This document shows positions 19,201-34,200 of a stretch of DNA of 64,000 nt, piece by piece. The stretch spans positions 1 through 64,000 of the forward strand of contig MHBL01000432.1 of the NCBI GenBank assembly GCA_001803235.1, given 5' to 3'. The notes beneath the pieces are model-generated. The model was not told the origin of the DNA. It did no database searches and saw only the letters and a program-made list of their open reading frames with translations. The stretch comes from Lentisphaerae bacterium RIFOXYA12_64_32. GTDB lineage: Bacteria > Verrucomicrobiota > Lentisphaeria > Oligosphaerales > YB12-FULL-65-16. Within the stretch, counting starts at the first letter, position 1, and the number at the start of each line of letters is the position of its first letter. Made by a program: the position numbers and the translations under genes.

Positions 19201-22200
19201 TGCTGGCGACGGTGTTCATATCGACGTTACCGGTGGTGCTGCGCACGGAGATGTCGCCGATGCCGGTCGTGGTGACAACGGCGCGGTTAGCGTTGCCCGC
19301 ATCGCCGATGAGAACGATGCCGGCGCTGATGCTGATGTCGCCGTCCTCGGCCTGGAGGGTAGCAGGCACGGCGGCGTCGGCCAGGGTGAGTGTGCCGACG
19401 GCGTCGAAAGCCATGAGCGAGTCCTCATCGACCGTGATGTTGTTCCCGATCATGATGTTCTGGCCGGCCACGAACGCCATGTCGCCATCCGCGCTCATGG
19501 TGTTGTTGATGTCGATATCGGTGCCGGCGTAGACGTTGGTGCTGCCGGCGCCGTTGGCCTGGGCCGAGTCGATGATGACGTCCTGGTTGGTGGCCGTGAG
19601 GTTGACCAGGTTGGCGGTGAGGTTGCCGCTGAGGATGTTCAAGTCAAAGCCTGCACCGAGGGCGCCGGCGACCGCGTTGGCGGTCAGGTCGATCAGGTCG
19701 ACGGCGGTCATGTTGTCGCCGACGGTCAGTTCGCGGGCGGCGGTCATGGTGATCTCGGTCGGGGCGATGGTGGCGCCGATGCCATCGGTAAAGATGTCGT
19801 TGCTGGCGTAGGCCGTGAGGTTGAAGGCGCCGTCAACCGCGCCGCCGGTGAGCAGGATGTCGCCGGTGCCGCCGGTGGTCTGGAGCATGACGTCGTTGTT
19901 GAGGACGACGACTTCGGTGGCGGACAGGTCGATATTGCCGTTGTCGACGACGATGTTGCCGTTCAGGGTCGTGCGGCCGCCGAGGCCGCTGGTGTCGACC
20001 GTGACGCTGTTGGCGCTCGGGCCGATGGCGCCGAGGGTGACCTGGCCGTCGGTGGCGGCGGTGAAGGTGAAGTCGACGTTGCCGTCCATCGGGGTGATGC
20101 CGAAGTCGAGGTCGCCGCCCACCACGGTGCTGGTGAAGGCGCCGGCAGTGCCGGTGGCGGTGGCGAACCCGGCGTTCACGTCGAGGAGGTTGGCGACGAA
20201 GACCGGGCCGTCAAAGATGACATTGGTCGCGTCGATGGTGATGTCCGGGTCAGCGAGGGTCCCTTCAACGCCGATGCCGCGGACGGTAACGGTGTCGCCG
20301 GTGATGACGGCGTCGTTGCCGACGGCGAGGGCGTTGATCTCCTGGCCGGCGAACATGGTGACGTTGCCGCCCAGGCTGGTGATGGACACATCGGTATCGA
20401 TGCGCAGGTGGTCATTGATCAGGATGTCGCTGCCGGCCTGGAGGTCGGCGCCGAGCTGGATGTCGGTGAAGTCGCCGCCACTGGTCAGGGTCATGGAGGT
20501 GCCGGCGACGACGGCGGCGTTGATGTCGAGGATGTCGATGCTGGTCAGGGTGACGGCGCCAGAGGCGGTGGTCCCGGCATCCAAGGTGATATCCGCGCCG
20601 GTGCCGGTGGTGACCAGGGTCAGGTTGCCGCCGGCATTCAGCGGGCCGCTGACCAGAACGTTGCCGTCAATGCCTTCGAGCAGGCCAACCATGTTGACCG
20701 TCAGGTTCCCGGTGGTGCTGAAGGCTTCGGCAAACACGACGCCGTTGGTGCCGACGTCGGTGATGGCGAGCGCGCCGATGTTGCCGCCGTCGAGCAGGAT
20801 CCCGGACGCGGCGCCGGTGGCGATCAGGGTCAGGGTGTGTGTGCCGTCGAGGTCGCCGAGGTCGATGACGCCGGCGGCGGAGTCGGTGACCGTCATGGTC
20901 ACATCTGCGGCCAGGGTGGTGAGGCCGACATCGGCGGTACTGACGCGGTTGGCGGTGATGTCGCCGGCCAGTTCGGCGGCGTCGGCATTGAAGTCGAGCG
21001 TGCCGACCTGGACATTGGTGCCGATGGACTCGGCGTAGATGGTGCCGTGGTCAGCGGTCAGGGTCAGGGCTTCGACGCCGGCGGTGGTGGCGTCGACCGG
21101 GCCGGCGAGGACGATGTCGTCCAGGTCGGACTGGATGGTGAGGGTGGCTTCGAGGTCGATGCCGTCGGCGCCGGCGGCTTCGAGGCTGACCGTGCCGTCA
21201 GCGCGGACGTTGGCGGTGAGGTCAATGCCATTGTCGCCGGACATGGCGCTGAACGCGCGCAACTGGTTCGTCTGGCCGATGGAGCCGAGGCGGATGAGGC
21301 CATTGACGTTGGACACGGCCAGTGCGAACGGCCCGTCGATGACGGTGTCGTCGAGGTCGATGGTGGTGGCGCCGACGATGTCGGAGCTGTTGATGGTGCT
21401 GTCGTTCAGCAGTGTGACTGCCAGGGTTGTGCCCACGGTGTCCTCGAGCGTGACCAGGCCGGCAACCGTGACGTCGCCGTTCAGGGTCGCGGTGTTGGCA
21501 TCGACGATCAACTGTGTCGGGGCCGGGCCGCCCTGGCCCATGTCATTGATGGAGACATTGCCGGCGGTGGCGTTGACGGTGAGGTTGAAGGCGCCGATCA
21601 GATCGTCACTGAGGCTGACGCTGCCGGTGTTCGCGGTGAGGGTGACGGGCACGGCCAGGGTGGTTGTGCCGCTGCCGCTCATATCGATATTGACAGTGGC
21701 GGTGACATTGCCGTTGAACTCGATGTCCTCGGCGGTGATGACGATGTTGTTGATCGGGGTGACGATGCCGACGGTGCTGTTGAAGTCGGCCAGGCCGCTG
21801 GGCGCGTTGACCACGAGGTTGTGGATGGCGGCGACCGCGTCGTCGTCGAGGGTGGCGGCGAACCGGACGTTGCCGGTCTGGCTGGTGACGGTGAGCGTGG
21901 TGGCGGTCAGGCCGTTGATGATGGCCGGGCCGTTGATGTCGATGTTGTGTTCGGCGAGGAGCGTGTGGCTGCCACCCGCGTCGCCGGCGCTGAGGTTGAC
22001 CAGGGTGTCGGCGTTGATGGCGAGGTAGTCGGCGGCCGTGACGTTGGCGGCGACATTGACCGTGCCGTCATTGGCGGTGATGGTGGTGCCGCCGATGGTG
22101 TTTTCGGTGTCGGCGGTGACATTGACGACGGCGGTGTTGGCCGTGGTGTCAGAGGCGCTGATCAGGACGTTATCGCCGCCGACGTCGGCGGCGATGTTGA

Positions 22201-25200
22201 TCGTGCCGATGGCGCCGTCAGCGTTGGTGACGCGGACGATGGTGGCGCCGTTGGTGCTTTCGATCGGCGAGTTGACGGTGATCGTGTCGAGCGCGTCGAT
22301 GGTGATGTCGCGCACGGCCTCAATCCCGGTGCCGGTGACGGTGACGGTGAGCGGGCTGGTAGTGGCGCCGATAGTGACATCGCCGCCGGCGGTGATGTCG
22401 GCCAGGTCGGTGGTCAGGAGTCCGACCGTGACGCTGGTGACGGCGTCGATGGTGACGTTGCCGTCGGCGTCGATCCCAGTACCGTTGATGGCGACGGTGA
22501 GCGGCGTAGTGTTGCCGCCGATGGTGACATTGCCGCCGGCGTCGATCCCGGACACGTCGAGGGTGGTGTTGGCGATAGTGACGGCGGTGTTGGCGTCGAT
22601 GGTGACGTTGCCGGCGCCGGTGGTGACGATGCGGCCGTCGAAGCCGAGGTTGCCGAGGGTGACATTGACGCCATCGATGGCGATGGTGCCGTCGGCGGCG
22701 CTGACGGTCGCGTTGGTGGTGGTGCCGATATTGACGTTGCCGGTGCCGGCGTTGAGGCTGTCGGCGGTGAGGGTGATGGTGCCGGCGCCGTGCGTGGCGA
22801 CGTTGGCGGTGACCAAGGCGTTAGCCGCGACGACGTTGAGGTCTGCCGTGGAAGTGACCGCAACGTTGCCGGTGCCGCTGGCCACGGCGTTGTTCAGGGT
22901 CAGAGTGCCGGTGTTGTCGAAGGTGATGTTGGCGCCGGCGCCCTGGGTGGCGAGGTTTGCGGTGGCGGCGATGGCGTTGTTGATGTCGATGCTGGCCGCG
23001 CCCGTGCCGGTGGTGGCAGCCGTGATGGTCGCCGCACTGGTGTCGATGAGCGTGGTGGCGCCGATACCGTTCACGGACAGCAGATTGATGATGGCGGCGG
23101 TAATGTCGGTGCCGTCGACGGCCACATCGTCATCGATGTCGCCGGCCGAGGTGATGGTGACGATGTCGTCGGTCGCGGTGAGGGTGTCGATGGAAACATC
23201 ACCGCTGTCATAGGTGGTGATGGTGATATTGCCGGTGGTGCCAGCGGTCACTGTGGTGGCGGTGAGGTTCCCGGTCTCGTTGCTGAGGTTGATCGAGCCG
23301 TCGAAGGTGGTGGCTGTGGTGAAGGTGACGCTGCCGCCGCCGGTCTGATCGAACGTGATGCTGCCGGCGCCAACCCCGACGGTGAGCGTGGTCACGGTAA
23401 CCGGTGTGGCGCTGACGTTATCCACATTGATGTTCTCGGTACCGGCGCTGCTGTCGATGGTCAGGGTCTGGCCGGAGATTTCGAGCTGCGCGTCGTTGCC
23501 GATACCCAGCACCGCATTCAGGTCGATGATGGCGGCAGTGATGTCCGGGGTCACGTCGTTGTTGCTCTCCTCGATGGCGGCGGCCGAGTTGATCTGGACC
23601 GTATCGCCGAGGGCGACGACGTTGTCGACGTTGATATCGCCGAGAGTGGCGGCATCGGTGGTGAGGGTGACATTCCGGGCGGTACCGCCGGCCACCACAT
23701 TGCGGGCGGTCAGTGAACCGCCAGCATCGTACACGGTCACGTTGATCGCGCCGTCAGCCGTGGTGGCGGAGACGGTGAGTGCGACACCGCCGCTCTGGTC
23801 GAAGTCAATGGCGTTGTTACCGCCGATGCCAGCGGTGTTCAAGTTGGCCGTGACGTTGGTGACCGCGGTATTATCAAGGTATATAACGCCGCCGGTTCCG
23901 GTCGTGTCCGCAGTGATCGTGGTCGCGGAGTTCAGGTCCAGGCCATTCGTTTCGGCGGCGCCGCCGATGAGTCCGACCGCGTCCAAGTCGACGATTGCGG
24001 CGGTGATGTCCAGCCCGTCTTCATCGGTATGCGTGATGGTCCCACCGCTGGTGATGGTCACCTTGTCGGCCCCTGCGGTGATCTCGTCAATGACCACGTT
24101 TCCGGCCCCTGCGGCGGTGGTGATCAGGGTCACATTGCCGTCGTTGACGGCGGCGGTACCGGCGTTGATGACCCCGGTTGCCGACTGGGTGATGGTGCCG
24201 CCGGCCTGGAGCCAGACACTGCCGAGGGCCGCACCCATGGTCAGGTCGGTGATGTTGATGGCGTTGGTCTCGTTGAGGTAGATGTCGCCGGCGGTGGTCG
24301 AGTTGATGTTGGCGTAGCTGATGGCCCTGGTGTTGATGGCCAGGCTGGTGGAGTTGCCGATGCCGCCGGTGGTCTGGATGCTCAGGTCGTCGGCGGTGAT
24401 GAGGCTGTTGTCGTTGGCATCCGTGACACTGCCGGCGACCGTGAGGCTCACGTCCCCGAGGGTGGCGTCCACGCCGCCGGCGCCGATGGTGATCAGGCCG
24501 ATTTCCGCGTCACTGCCGGCGTTGTTGACGGTGATGGTGATGCCGTTCGCAGCCGCGTCGGTCGAGCTCTGGACGTCGGTGATGACGGTGTCGCCGCCCG
24601 TGGTGATGGTGATGGCGCCGTCATTGGTGTCGACGTTGAGCAGTTCGACGCCGTCGGTTTCCTGGAGAACGATATTGCCGATCGCGGTGACGCTGGCGTC
24701 GATCTGGGTGGCGGTGGTGTCGAAGTCCGCGACGCCCGCGGCGCCGATGCCGGTGGTGGCGGTGAGGGTAACGAGACCGCCGCTGACGTTGACCGGGGCC
24801 TCGAGGAGGCTGTTGTCGGTGATGGCGCCGCCGCCGGCGGTGACGGTGACATTGCCGGTGCCGGCGGTGATGGCATCGACGGCGACCGCACCGGCGGTGG
24901 CCACGACGGTGACCTGGTCATTGCTGGTGTCGATGGTTCCGACGGTGATGGCGCCGATGGTGGAGGTGAGAGTGAAGCCGCCATCGACATTGACATCGGC
25001 GATGGTGAGGCCGTCGCTTTCGAGGATGTAGGAGTCGCCGGCCACGACCGAGACGGTGCTGGTCGGAATGCCATCTGGCGGGAGCGTGTCTTCGTGGATG
25101 TAAAGCGTATCCACATCGATGTCCAACGCGCCGTCGCCAGCGCTGCTGCCGATGGCCGAGGCGCCGAGGATGTAGAGGGTCGGTGTCTCGATGATGCCGA

Positions 25201-28200
25201 GCGCGGCGGTGTTGGTATCGGTGATTTCGCCGCCGGCGGTGAGTGTGACGCTGCCGGCGCCGGTGGTGGTGATGGTATCGAGCAACGAGATGCCCTGGTC
25301 GGCGGTGATGGTGACGGTGCCGCCGCCCTGGACGGTGATGCCGTCGCCGATCATGTTGTTGAGGTTGACGCTACCGCCGGTGCTGGTGAGCGAGACATTG
25401 CTGCCCGCGACGCCGGTGGCGATGGTCTGGGTGATGGTGATGGTGTCGTCAGCGGTGATGTCGACATGGTCCATGTCGGCGCTGATGCCGCCGGTGCCGG
25501 CGATGCCGATCTGCAGGGCGCCGGTGTTGACGATCTTGGTGCCGTTGACCTCAGGAGTGCCGTTGCCGTAGCTTTCGTCGAGCCGGTCGAGGACGCCGTC
25601 GATGTCGGTGAGTGCGAGTTCGCGGACCTGGGTCATGAGTCCGACCTCGGCGAGGTTCTGGAGGGTGAGGGAGTGGGCGACGATGATCGAGTCGTTGTTG
25701 AGCGAGTAGACGCCGGTGTTGTTCGCATTGTCGGCGCCGTCGATGAGGATGGACGAGCCGCTGGTCATCCGTCCCACGGCGAGCAAGCTGCCACGGACGT
25801 AGATTTCGATGACGCCGTCGGCGGTCATCTCATGAATGGTGGCCTGGCTGCGCACCGAGAGTTCGCCGACGTGATCGGAATCCAGGACGGTGATGTTGTC
25901 GACGGTGGTATTGATGTCGTCCATGCCTTCGACGTGGTGGACAATGAGCTCCGCGGAGATGATATCGTTGGTAAGGCTGGCGCGGCCGGTGCCGATCAGG
26001 TTATTGCCGACGTTGAGGTCGACGAGGTCGCCGGCGCTGAACCCGGAGGTGAGGGCGGAGATGACGACGTCATTGCCGACATCGGCAAAGATGCTGCCGG
26101 AGGCGGTCTGGATATCCGGGGTGCTGGCGCCGGTGCCGTCGAGGAGCAGGTCGTGTCCGGCGGTCAGTCGGATGTCGCCGCCGGTAGAGGTGAAGCGGCC
26201 GGTGCCGGTGATGTTGATGTCAAGGCCGGCGATGCCGTTGATGTTGCCCTCGCCATTGGCGGTGACGACCGCCTGGATGTTGAGGCTGCTGCTGGCATCG
26301 GTGGCGGCCAGGGTGACGTCGTTGTGGGCGCCGCTGGTGACGGCGCCGGTGACGGTCATGTCGCCGGTGGAGCGGATGTCGATCAGGCCGTCGGCGCTGA
26401 CCGCGGTCGTGACCGTGAGGCCGCTGAGGTCGGGATCGGCCTCGAGGACGAACACGTCGCCGTTGGTGGAGTCGCCGTTGACGCCGGTGATGGTGAGCGT
26501 GTCGACGTTGGTGTTGATGGCCTCATCGGCGGCCCCGACGCTGTCGGCGTCGTCGATCACCAGGGTAGCGGCGGTGACGTTGACCTGATCGGCAATGGCA
26601 CCGTAGATGGTGCCATCGGAGGTCAGGTTGACGATGGCGTCGGCGGCGGAGACGCGGCCCAGACCGATGTTGCCGTTGGCAGTGGTGGTCAGGTCCAAGT
26701 TGTTCGTGCCGCCGGCCGTGACCAGGGTGGCAATGATGTCGCCGCCGGTGGCGGTGATCTGGACGGTGCCGTCCAAGGTGGTGACGCGTTCGGCCACCAG
26801 TGTGCCGGTGGTTCCGGCGACGCCGTTCTGGATGAAGGCGATATCAGAGCCCGCGCCGATGGTGGTTGCGATAAGTGTCGTTTCGACGGCCGAGGCGTTG
26901 GTGATGGCGATGTCGTCATCCACGCCAACCGTGCTGGCCGTGATGGTCGAGCCGGTGGTCGAGGTAAGGACGTTGATGTCACCCGCGGTGGTGGTGGCCA
27001 GGACGATATCGCCGGCCGTGATGGTATTGGCGGCGGTGTTCGTGATGCTGCCGGTCTGGGTGCTGAGGCTGGCGCGGTCGCTGGTCGCAGTGATGGCGCC
27101 CTCGACGCTGATGTTGGCGCTGCCGGTGGTTGAGGCGGTGATGTCGCCGCCGCCGCCCGCGGTGATGGTGCCGAGGGTGAGGACATCCGCGGCCGCGTCG
27201 TCGCCGACGTTGCTGATCGTGATGCTGCCGTCGGTGGTCGTGGCGGACGTCACGCTCAAAGCGACATTGCCGGTCTGGGCGAAGGTGATGTCACCGACGC
27301 CCGTGGTCAGGTTGATGGTGCTGGCATTGGCCGTGGCGAGGTTGAGGAGGTTGATGTCGCCAGCCGCGGACGTGGCGGTGATGGAATCGGTGGTGGCGTT
27401 GTAGTCGATTTCGAGGGGCAGGACGTTGCCGATACCGGTAGCGGCGATCAGGGTGATATCGTCGCCGAAGATGTCGGCGGTGGTATCGATGGCGTTGTCA
27501 TTGATGCTGCGGCCCGCCACGAGGGTTACATCGCCGGTGCCTGTGGTGATGGTGTCGACGTACATGTCGTTCAGGTCGGAGATGTAGATATCGCCGGCGC
27601 CGGCCGCGCCAACACTGGCGGTCAGGACCGCCTCAGTATCGGTTTCGAGCCCGGATGCGGCACTGAACGCGCTGATGGGGGCGGTGTGGTCGGCCTGGCC
27701 GATGAAGCCGTTGGCGACGGTCATGGTGAGGGTGCCGGCGTAGATTTCCGCCAGGGCATCCGCGACGCCGTTGGCTTCGATGATGCCGCGGCCGACGGTA
27801 AGGCCACCAACTCCAGTACCGGCATTGGCGGTCAGGCTGACGGTGCCGGCGGTGCGGATCTGGCCGCCCGCGGTGTAGAACACGATATCGTCGTCGGCGG
27901 TCATGGTGATGTCGCCCGTGGAGGACATGACCAGTGCGCCGATGAGGATATCGCCATCGTCTGCGGCGACGCCGAGGCCGGTGGCGGTCAGGGTGATGTT
28001 GTGGTCGCCGGTGACGACGATGCCGTCACTGGGGCCGATCACGATGCGGCCGGCGGTCAAGGTGAAGTTATCGTCGATAATGGCGTTGATGATGGTCACG
28101 CCGCTGGTGGCAACGATGGTGATGTCGCCGGGGATGGCGATGATGCCCTTGACGTAGACATTGTTGGCGCCGATCTGGCCCGGGGCCTCGATGTCGTTAA

Positions 28201-31200
28201 CCGTCAGGCCCATGAGTTCAGTGACGTTGTCGAAGTAGATGTCGCTGGCGGTCCCGGCGTCGAGAGTCAGTTCGTAGTGGCCGGAGAGGCTGTTGACGAC
28301 CGGCGGAGTGTCGGGCAACCCGATGTTATTGGCGAAGATGATGTCGGCGCCAACGCCGTCGGGATCGGCACTGTTGATCACATTGTTCGTCGTATTGATG
28401 GTTACGTTGGCGCCGAGGACCACATTGACGGCATCCGAGAAGTCGATCACGCCGTCCGTGCCGGCACTATTGTCGGTATCGATGCTGCCCATCAGAGTGA
28501 CGGTCCCATTGCTGGCGACGGTGAGGTTGCCCATACGCGCGTCACCGGCCACGCTGCGTCCGACCTGACGCAGGAGGATGTTGCCGTTGGTCGCGGTCAG
28601 GGACAGGTCGTCGCCGCCGACATTGTCGTTCTCGATAGCGCCGCCGAAGAGGATGTCGCCAGTGGTCGAGGTAATGCCGAGGTTGGTGGTGATCAGGGTG
28701 AGCTGCGTCATGTCGGTCAGATCGATGTTGTCGCGGGCCGTCAGCGTCCCGGCGTTGATCCGTAGCCCCCAGGCGCCGTTGCCGTCGACATCGTCGTTGT
28801 CCGTATTCGACGGGCCGAAGGCGATGCTGCCGAGTGTATTGTTCGGGTCGGCGCTGAGAATGACGCGGCCGTTGTTGGCCAGGAGTGTGACCGTATCGCC
28901 GCGGATGGTGCCTGCGGTCAGGGTCAGATCGCTGTCCGAGTTGGCGTCGTCGTCGGCCTCGATCCGCACATTGCCGCCGGTGCTGGTGACCGTGGTGGCG
29001 TTGATCCCGACAGTTCCGCTGGCCGTGATGGCGATGTCGTCCACCGCGGTAATCCCGGCGCCACCAATGCTGACGGTGGTCGGGTCGATGGAGACCTTGC
29101 CGCCCGAGGCGATGGCATTGAGCGCCTCGCTGCCGAGCACGAACGCCCCGGCCGTATTGATCTTGACGTCGCCGCCGGTGGTGGTGATCTGCGCGTCGTT
29201 GTCGGCGTCGCCTACGGTAATGCTGGTTGCGCTCTCCAGGTCGATATCGCCGGTGGCTGAGAGCAGGTCGGTATCATCCACGGCCGTGCCGATGGTCATG
29301 GCGCCGGTGGAGCTCAAGGCGATCGAGTCGGTGTCGGTGACGGTGATGTCGGCTTCAACATCCAGGGTGGTGCCCGCATCCAGCATGACATTACCGCTGG
29401 CGACCACGGCCGCATCCAGATCGATGCTCGTGCCCATGGCGATGCTCACGTTGCCGGACGCGCCGGTGGTGGTGATCGTGGCCGCCGCGTTGCCCTGGGT
29501 GAAGGCGTCCGCGCCGGTGATGGCGATGGGGCCTGCCACGGCGACCGGGTCATCCGCCTGCAACTCCACGGCGTTGCCGGTGATGGTCAGTGCGGTGAGC
29601 GGCGTGGCGGTGCCGATTTCGCTGAGGGTCACATCGCCGATGCCCTGCGCGTCGAGGCGCAGTGCGAAGGCGCCGTCGAGGGTGTCGCCGGCGCCGAAGG
29701 TGATCGGGCCGTTGTTCGCGGTGGTGCGGATGCGCACATCACCGACCAAGTCGATGTTGTCGGCCGCGCTCAGGTCCACGCCGGCGGCGCCGTCCGTGGT
29801 CATATCGCCGCCGAGGTAGGTCTGGCCGCTGCTGGTCAGGGCGATCGAGGTCAGGGGCGTGACGCTGCCCATGTCGCCGGTGATCGTGAGGATGCCGGCG
29901 CCGGTGGTCACTGCCAGGGCCTGGGCCCCGTCGACCGCGGCGTTCCAGGTCTGGGCCGTGCCGGTCACGGCGGTAGTCACGGTAACCGCAGCCCCGGACA
30001 GGGTCACGCGGTCATCGCCCTCGTTGCCGAAGGTAATGGCATCGCCGCTGGTGAAGGTCAGACCGTCCAAGACGACGTTGCCCCGGAAATTGCTGTTCGT
30101 ATCGCCCACGGCCGCCACGGTCACGTCGCCCATGAAGGTAATCGTGCCGCCGTCGCCCTGGACGATGCCTGACTGGGTTTCGACCGTGTTGGTGAATACT
30201 GTTGACCCGAGCGAATTGATGGTGATGGCTGCACCAACCGCGTCACCCAAGGCCGCATCCCCGCCGACCAGGTTGCTGAACGTGGTGGTGCCGACACCCG
30301 CATCGATGGTCAGATCCTGATTGCCGTTAACCGTGCTGCCGAAACCGATATTCCCACCGGCCGTACTCACAGCGACCGGGCCGGTCAGAACAACCGCCGT
30401 CGCGATGCTGACCCCGTCGCCGCTGGTCGTGATGTCGCCCGCCGTCCAGACGGCGCCGGCGCCGTTCTGGGTCACTGCGCCGTCCGCGTTGATGTCGCCG
30501 GTCACGCCGATCGTCAGTCCGGTGCCGTTAGTGATGGTGACCGTGCCGCCGCTGGTGGTACGCACCAGTGCGTCGATGGTCGTGGTCAGGCCCGAGGTGA
30601 TGCCGAGGTTGCCGTCCGCGGTCAAGGCGTTGTTGATGTCCACGTCACCTGCCGCACCGGCGGCGCTCAGGGTCATGCCGGCGCCGGAGGTCAGGTCACC
30701 GTCCACGGTCACGTCGCCCAGCGTCGCCGTCAGGCTCAGGGTCGTGCCGGCGGTGATCGCCGCGTCGACATTGACGTTTTCGGCCAAGTCCGCAGTGCTG
30801 ATTTCGATCGAACCGCCGGCCGTGATCGTCGCGGCGGCAACGTTCTGCACTTCGTCCGAAACCGTGACCTGGATGTTGCCCGGGATATCGACCAGGCCAT
30901 TGAAGGTCACGCCCTGGCCGTTGTTCACGTCCAGCAGGGTCAGTTCCTGCACGTCGCCGAAGCTCACGTTCGCGGTGTTCGCAATGGCGTTGATGGTCAG
31001 GTTGTGGGCGCCGCGCACGACGGTCTGGGCGCCGTTGAACAGGATCGCGTCATCGACATCGGCCGTGGTCACGTCGATGGTTACATCATTGGTCAGGACC
31101 ACGTCGCGGACGCCGGTGAAGTCGATCGTGTCATCCGTGTCGATGTTGCCGCCGAGGTTCAGGGTCACGGCGTTCACGTCCAGTGCGTCCACGTCCGTGC

Positions 31201-34200
31201 CGGCACCGACGGTGACCAGCGTGACGGTTCCCAGGGCCGCATCCAAGTTCAAGGTGTGGGTGTTCGCCGCGGCGCCCACGATATCGCCGCCGAACGTAAT
31301 GTCACCGGTCGTGGACTGGACGGTCACCGCGGCAACCGTCGCCAGTTGCACGGGCCGGGTCATGCTGCTCAGGTCGATACTGTCGCGAGCGCTGAGCAAC
31401 GCGGCGTTCAGTTGCACGCCGTAGGCGCCGTCGCTGTCGGTGTCGGACTGGCCGACGACGATGCTGCCCAGGGTGTTGTTCGGGTCGGCGCTGAGGATGA
31501 CGCGGCCGTTGTTGGCCAGGAGGGTGACCGTGTCGCCGCGGATGGTGCCGGCGGTGAGGGTCAAGTCGCTGTCGGAGTTGGCGTCGTCGTCCGCCTCGAT
31601 CCGCACATTGCCGCCGGTGCTGGTCACCGTGGTGGCGTTGATCGTGACCGTGTCGGTCGCGGTCACCTGGATATCATTGACCGCGGTAATCCCGGCGCCG
31701 CCAATACTCACGGTGGTCGGGTCGATGGACACGCCGCCGCCGGAGACGATCGCGTTAAGCAGATTGCTGCCCAGGACGAAGGCCCCGGCCGTATTGGCCT
31801 TCACGTCGCCGCCGGTGGTGGTGATCTGCGCGTCGTTGTCGGCGTCGCCTACGGTAATGCTGATCGCGCTCTCCAGGTCGATATCGCCGGTGGCCGAGAG
31901 CAGGTCGGTGTCGTCCACGTTCGTGCCGACGGTCATGGCCCCGGTGGAGCTCAAGGCGATCGAGTCGGTGTCCGTAACGGTGATGTCGGCTTCGACGTCC
32001 AGGGTTGTGCCTGCGTCCATCATGACATTGCCGCTGGCGACCACGGCCGCATCCAGATCGATGCTCGTGCCCATGGCGATGCTCACGTTACCGGACGCGC
32101 CGGAGGTGGTGATCGTGGCGGCCGTGTCACCTTGCGTAAAGGCGCCCGTGCCGGTGATGGCGATGGGGCCGGCCACGGCGACCGGGTCGGCGGCGGAGAG
32201 CGCGACCGCATCGCCCGTGATGGTCAAGGCGGTCAGGCGTGTCGCGGTGCCAATTTCGCTCAGGGTCACGTCGCCGATGCCGTTGGCGTCGAGTCGCAGC
32301 GCGTAGGCGCCGTCCAGCGTGTCGCCGGCGCCGAACGTAATCGGGCCGTCATTCGCGGTGGTGCGGATACGCACGTCGTGCGTCAGGTCAATGTTATTGG
32401 CGGCGCTGAGGACCACGCCGGTCGCGCCGGAGGTGGAGATGTCGCCATTGAGGACCAAGCCGCCGGTGGCGTCGGAATCGCTGTCCGCGGTGACGGTCAA
32501 GGACAGGAGTGCGGTGTTCTGGCCCAGGTTGCCGAGGGTGACGGTGGCGTCCTGGCCGGCGTTGATGACGGTATTGACCGCGCCGTCGACGGCGCCGCCG
32601 TTGAAGAGGACGTTGCCGCCCGCGGGGAGGGCGCCGCCGTCGGTCGAGTCGTAGGCGCCGCCGGCCGCGATGGTCACGTGGGTCGCGCCGCTGAAGTCGA
32701 TGGCGCCGCGTGTGTCGATGTTACCGTTGAGGGTTGTGGTGCCGGTCGAGTTCACGTCGAGGCTGGCGAGGGCGGTGCCGGTGCCGATGGCTTGGAGGGT
32801 GACGTTACCACTGCCGGCGTTGATGTTGAGGCCCTGGGTGCCGGCCACGGTGGCATTGATGATCCCTGCGGCGTTCTGAATGTCGACCGCGCCGTTCTCG
32901 GCCGCGGTGTCGATGGTAATAGTATTGCCGAGGGTGATGGCGCCGGCGGCGGTGTGCGTGAGAGAGCCAGCCGTGACGTTACCATTATAGGTAGTAAGGC
33001 CGGTGGTGGTCACGGTCAGGTCGCCGAGGCGGGTGGTGGAGCCGATGGCGCCGAAGGTCAAGGTTTGGGTGCCAGCATTGACGATGAGATCCTCGCCGCC
33101 CTGGGTGGCGCCCTGGATCGTGCCACTGCTGAAGTCGATGCCAGCGTCTTGGACGTAGATGCCCAGGTCGTCGGCAATGATGGTCGTGCCGGTGAATCCG
33201 CCGCCGAGCGTCAGGGTGCCGAGCGGCGTGACGCTGGTGCCGAGGTCGTCGGTAAGGATCAGCCTGGCGGTGTTGGCGGTGCTGGTGACGGTGAGCACGT
33301 CCTCCGAGCCGGTGTCGGCAATGGCGCCGAGCGTGGCGGTGTACGTACCAGCGGTGATGGTCAGGTTGTCGTCGGCGCTGAGGTTGAGCGTGGTTCCAGT
33401 CAGGTCCAGGTTGCCAGCGCCGCCGGAGATATCCAGAGTGATGGTGCGGTCATTGGCTGCGACGCCGTCGTTCACGAGCACCCCTCCCGCCAGGCCGGCC
33501 ATGGTGATGCCATCCGCCGTGATGTTGCGGGTGAGGGTCACGCTGCCGGTGGTGGAGTTGGCGACGTTGAGGTACTGGAGGCGTCCGCCAACGGCCGCAC
33601 CGACCGTGCCGAGGGTGATGGAACCGAAACCGGTGCTGAGGGTGAGGCCCTGGAGACCGGCGTCGGTGGCATAGATGTCAGTGACGTTGCCGAGATTGAG
33701 GTTGGAGTTGGTGGTCGCGATGGCGATGTCGTCGAACAGGATGATGTTGCCGGTCACCGTGTCCATCGTCACTACATCGGCGGCGACATTGCCTTGGAGA
33801 ACCACACCAGTTCCTGCCAGGCTTGCGCTGTTGGTGATATCAAGTTGGCTGAGGCGCACGGCCTGGCCCACATCATTGAGTGTGACCGTACCCGTGCCGT
33901 TGACGATGATCAGTGCGTAGTCGCCGTTGATCGGGCTATCGCTGAAGTTGACGTCACCGTTGGTGTTGGCCGTGATGGTCACGTTGTTGGCCAGATTGAC
34001 CACGTCGGCGTTGCTGAAGTTGACGCCACCCGCGGCGCCGGCCACGTCGGTAGTGATGCTACCATAGAGGGTGGTCGGCCCGCTGGTGGTCACATCGACG
34101 TGGTTGAGCGTGCCGGCCGCGCCGAGGGCGCCGAGACTGACAGCGCCGCTGGTCGAGGTGATAACCAGGTCAACGTTGCCGTCTACAGCGCCGCCAGTCA

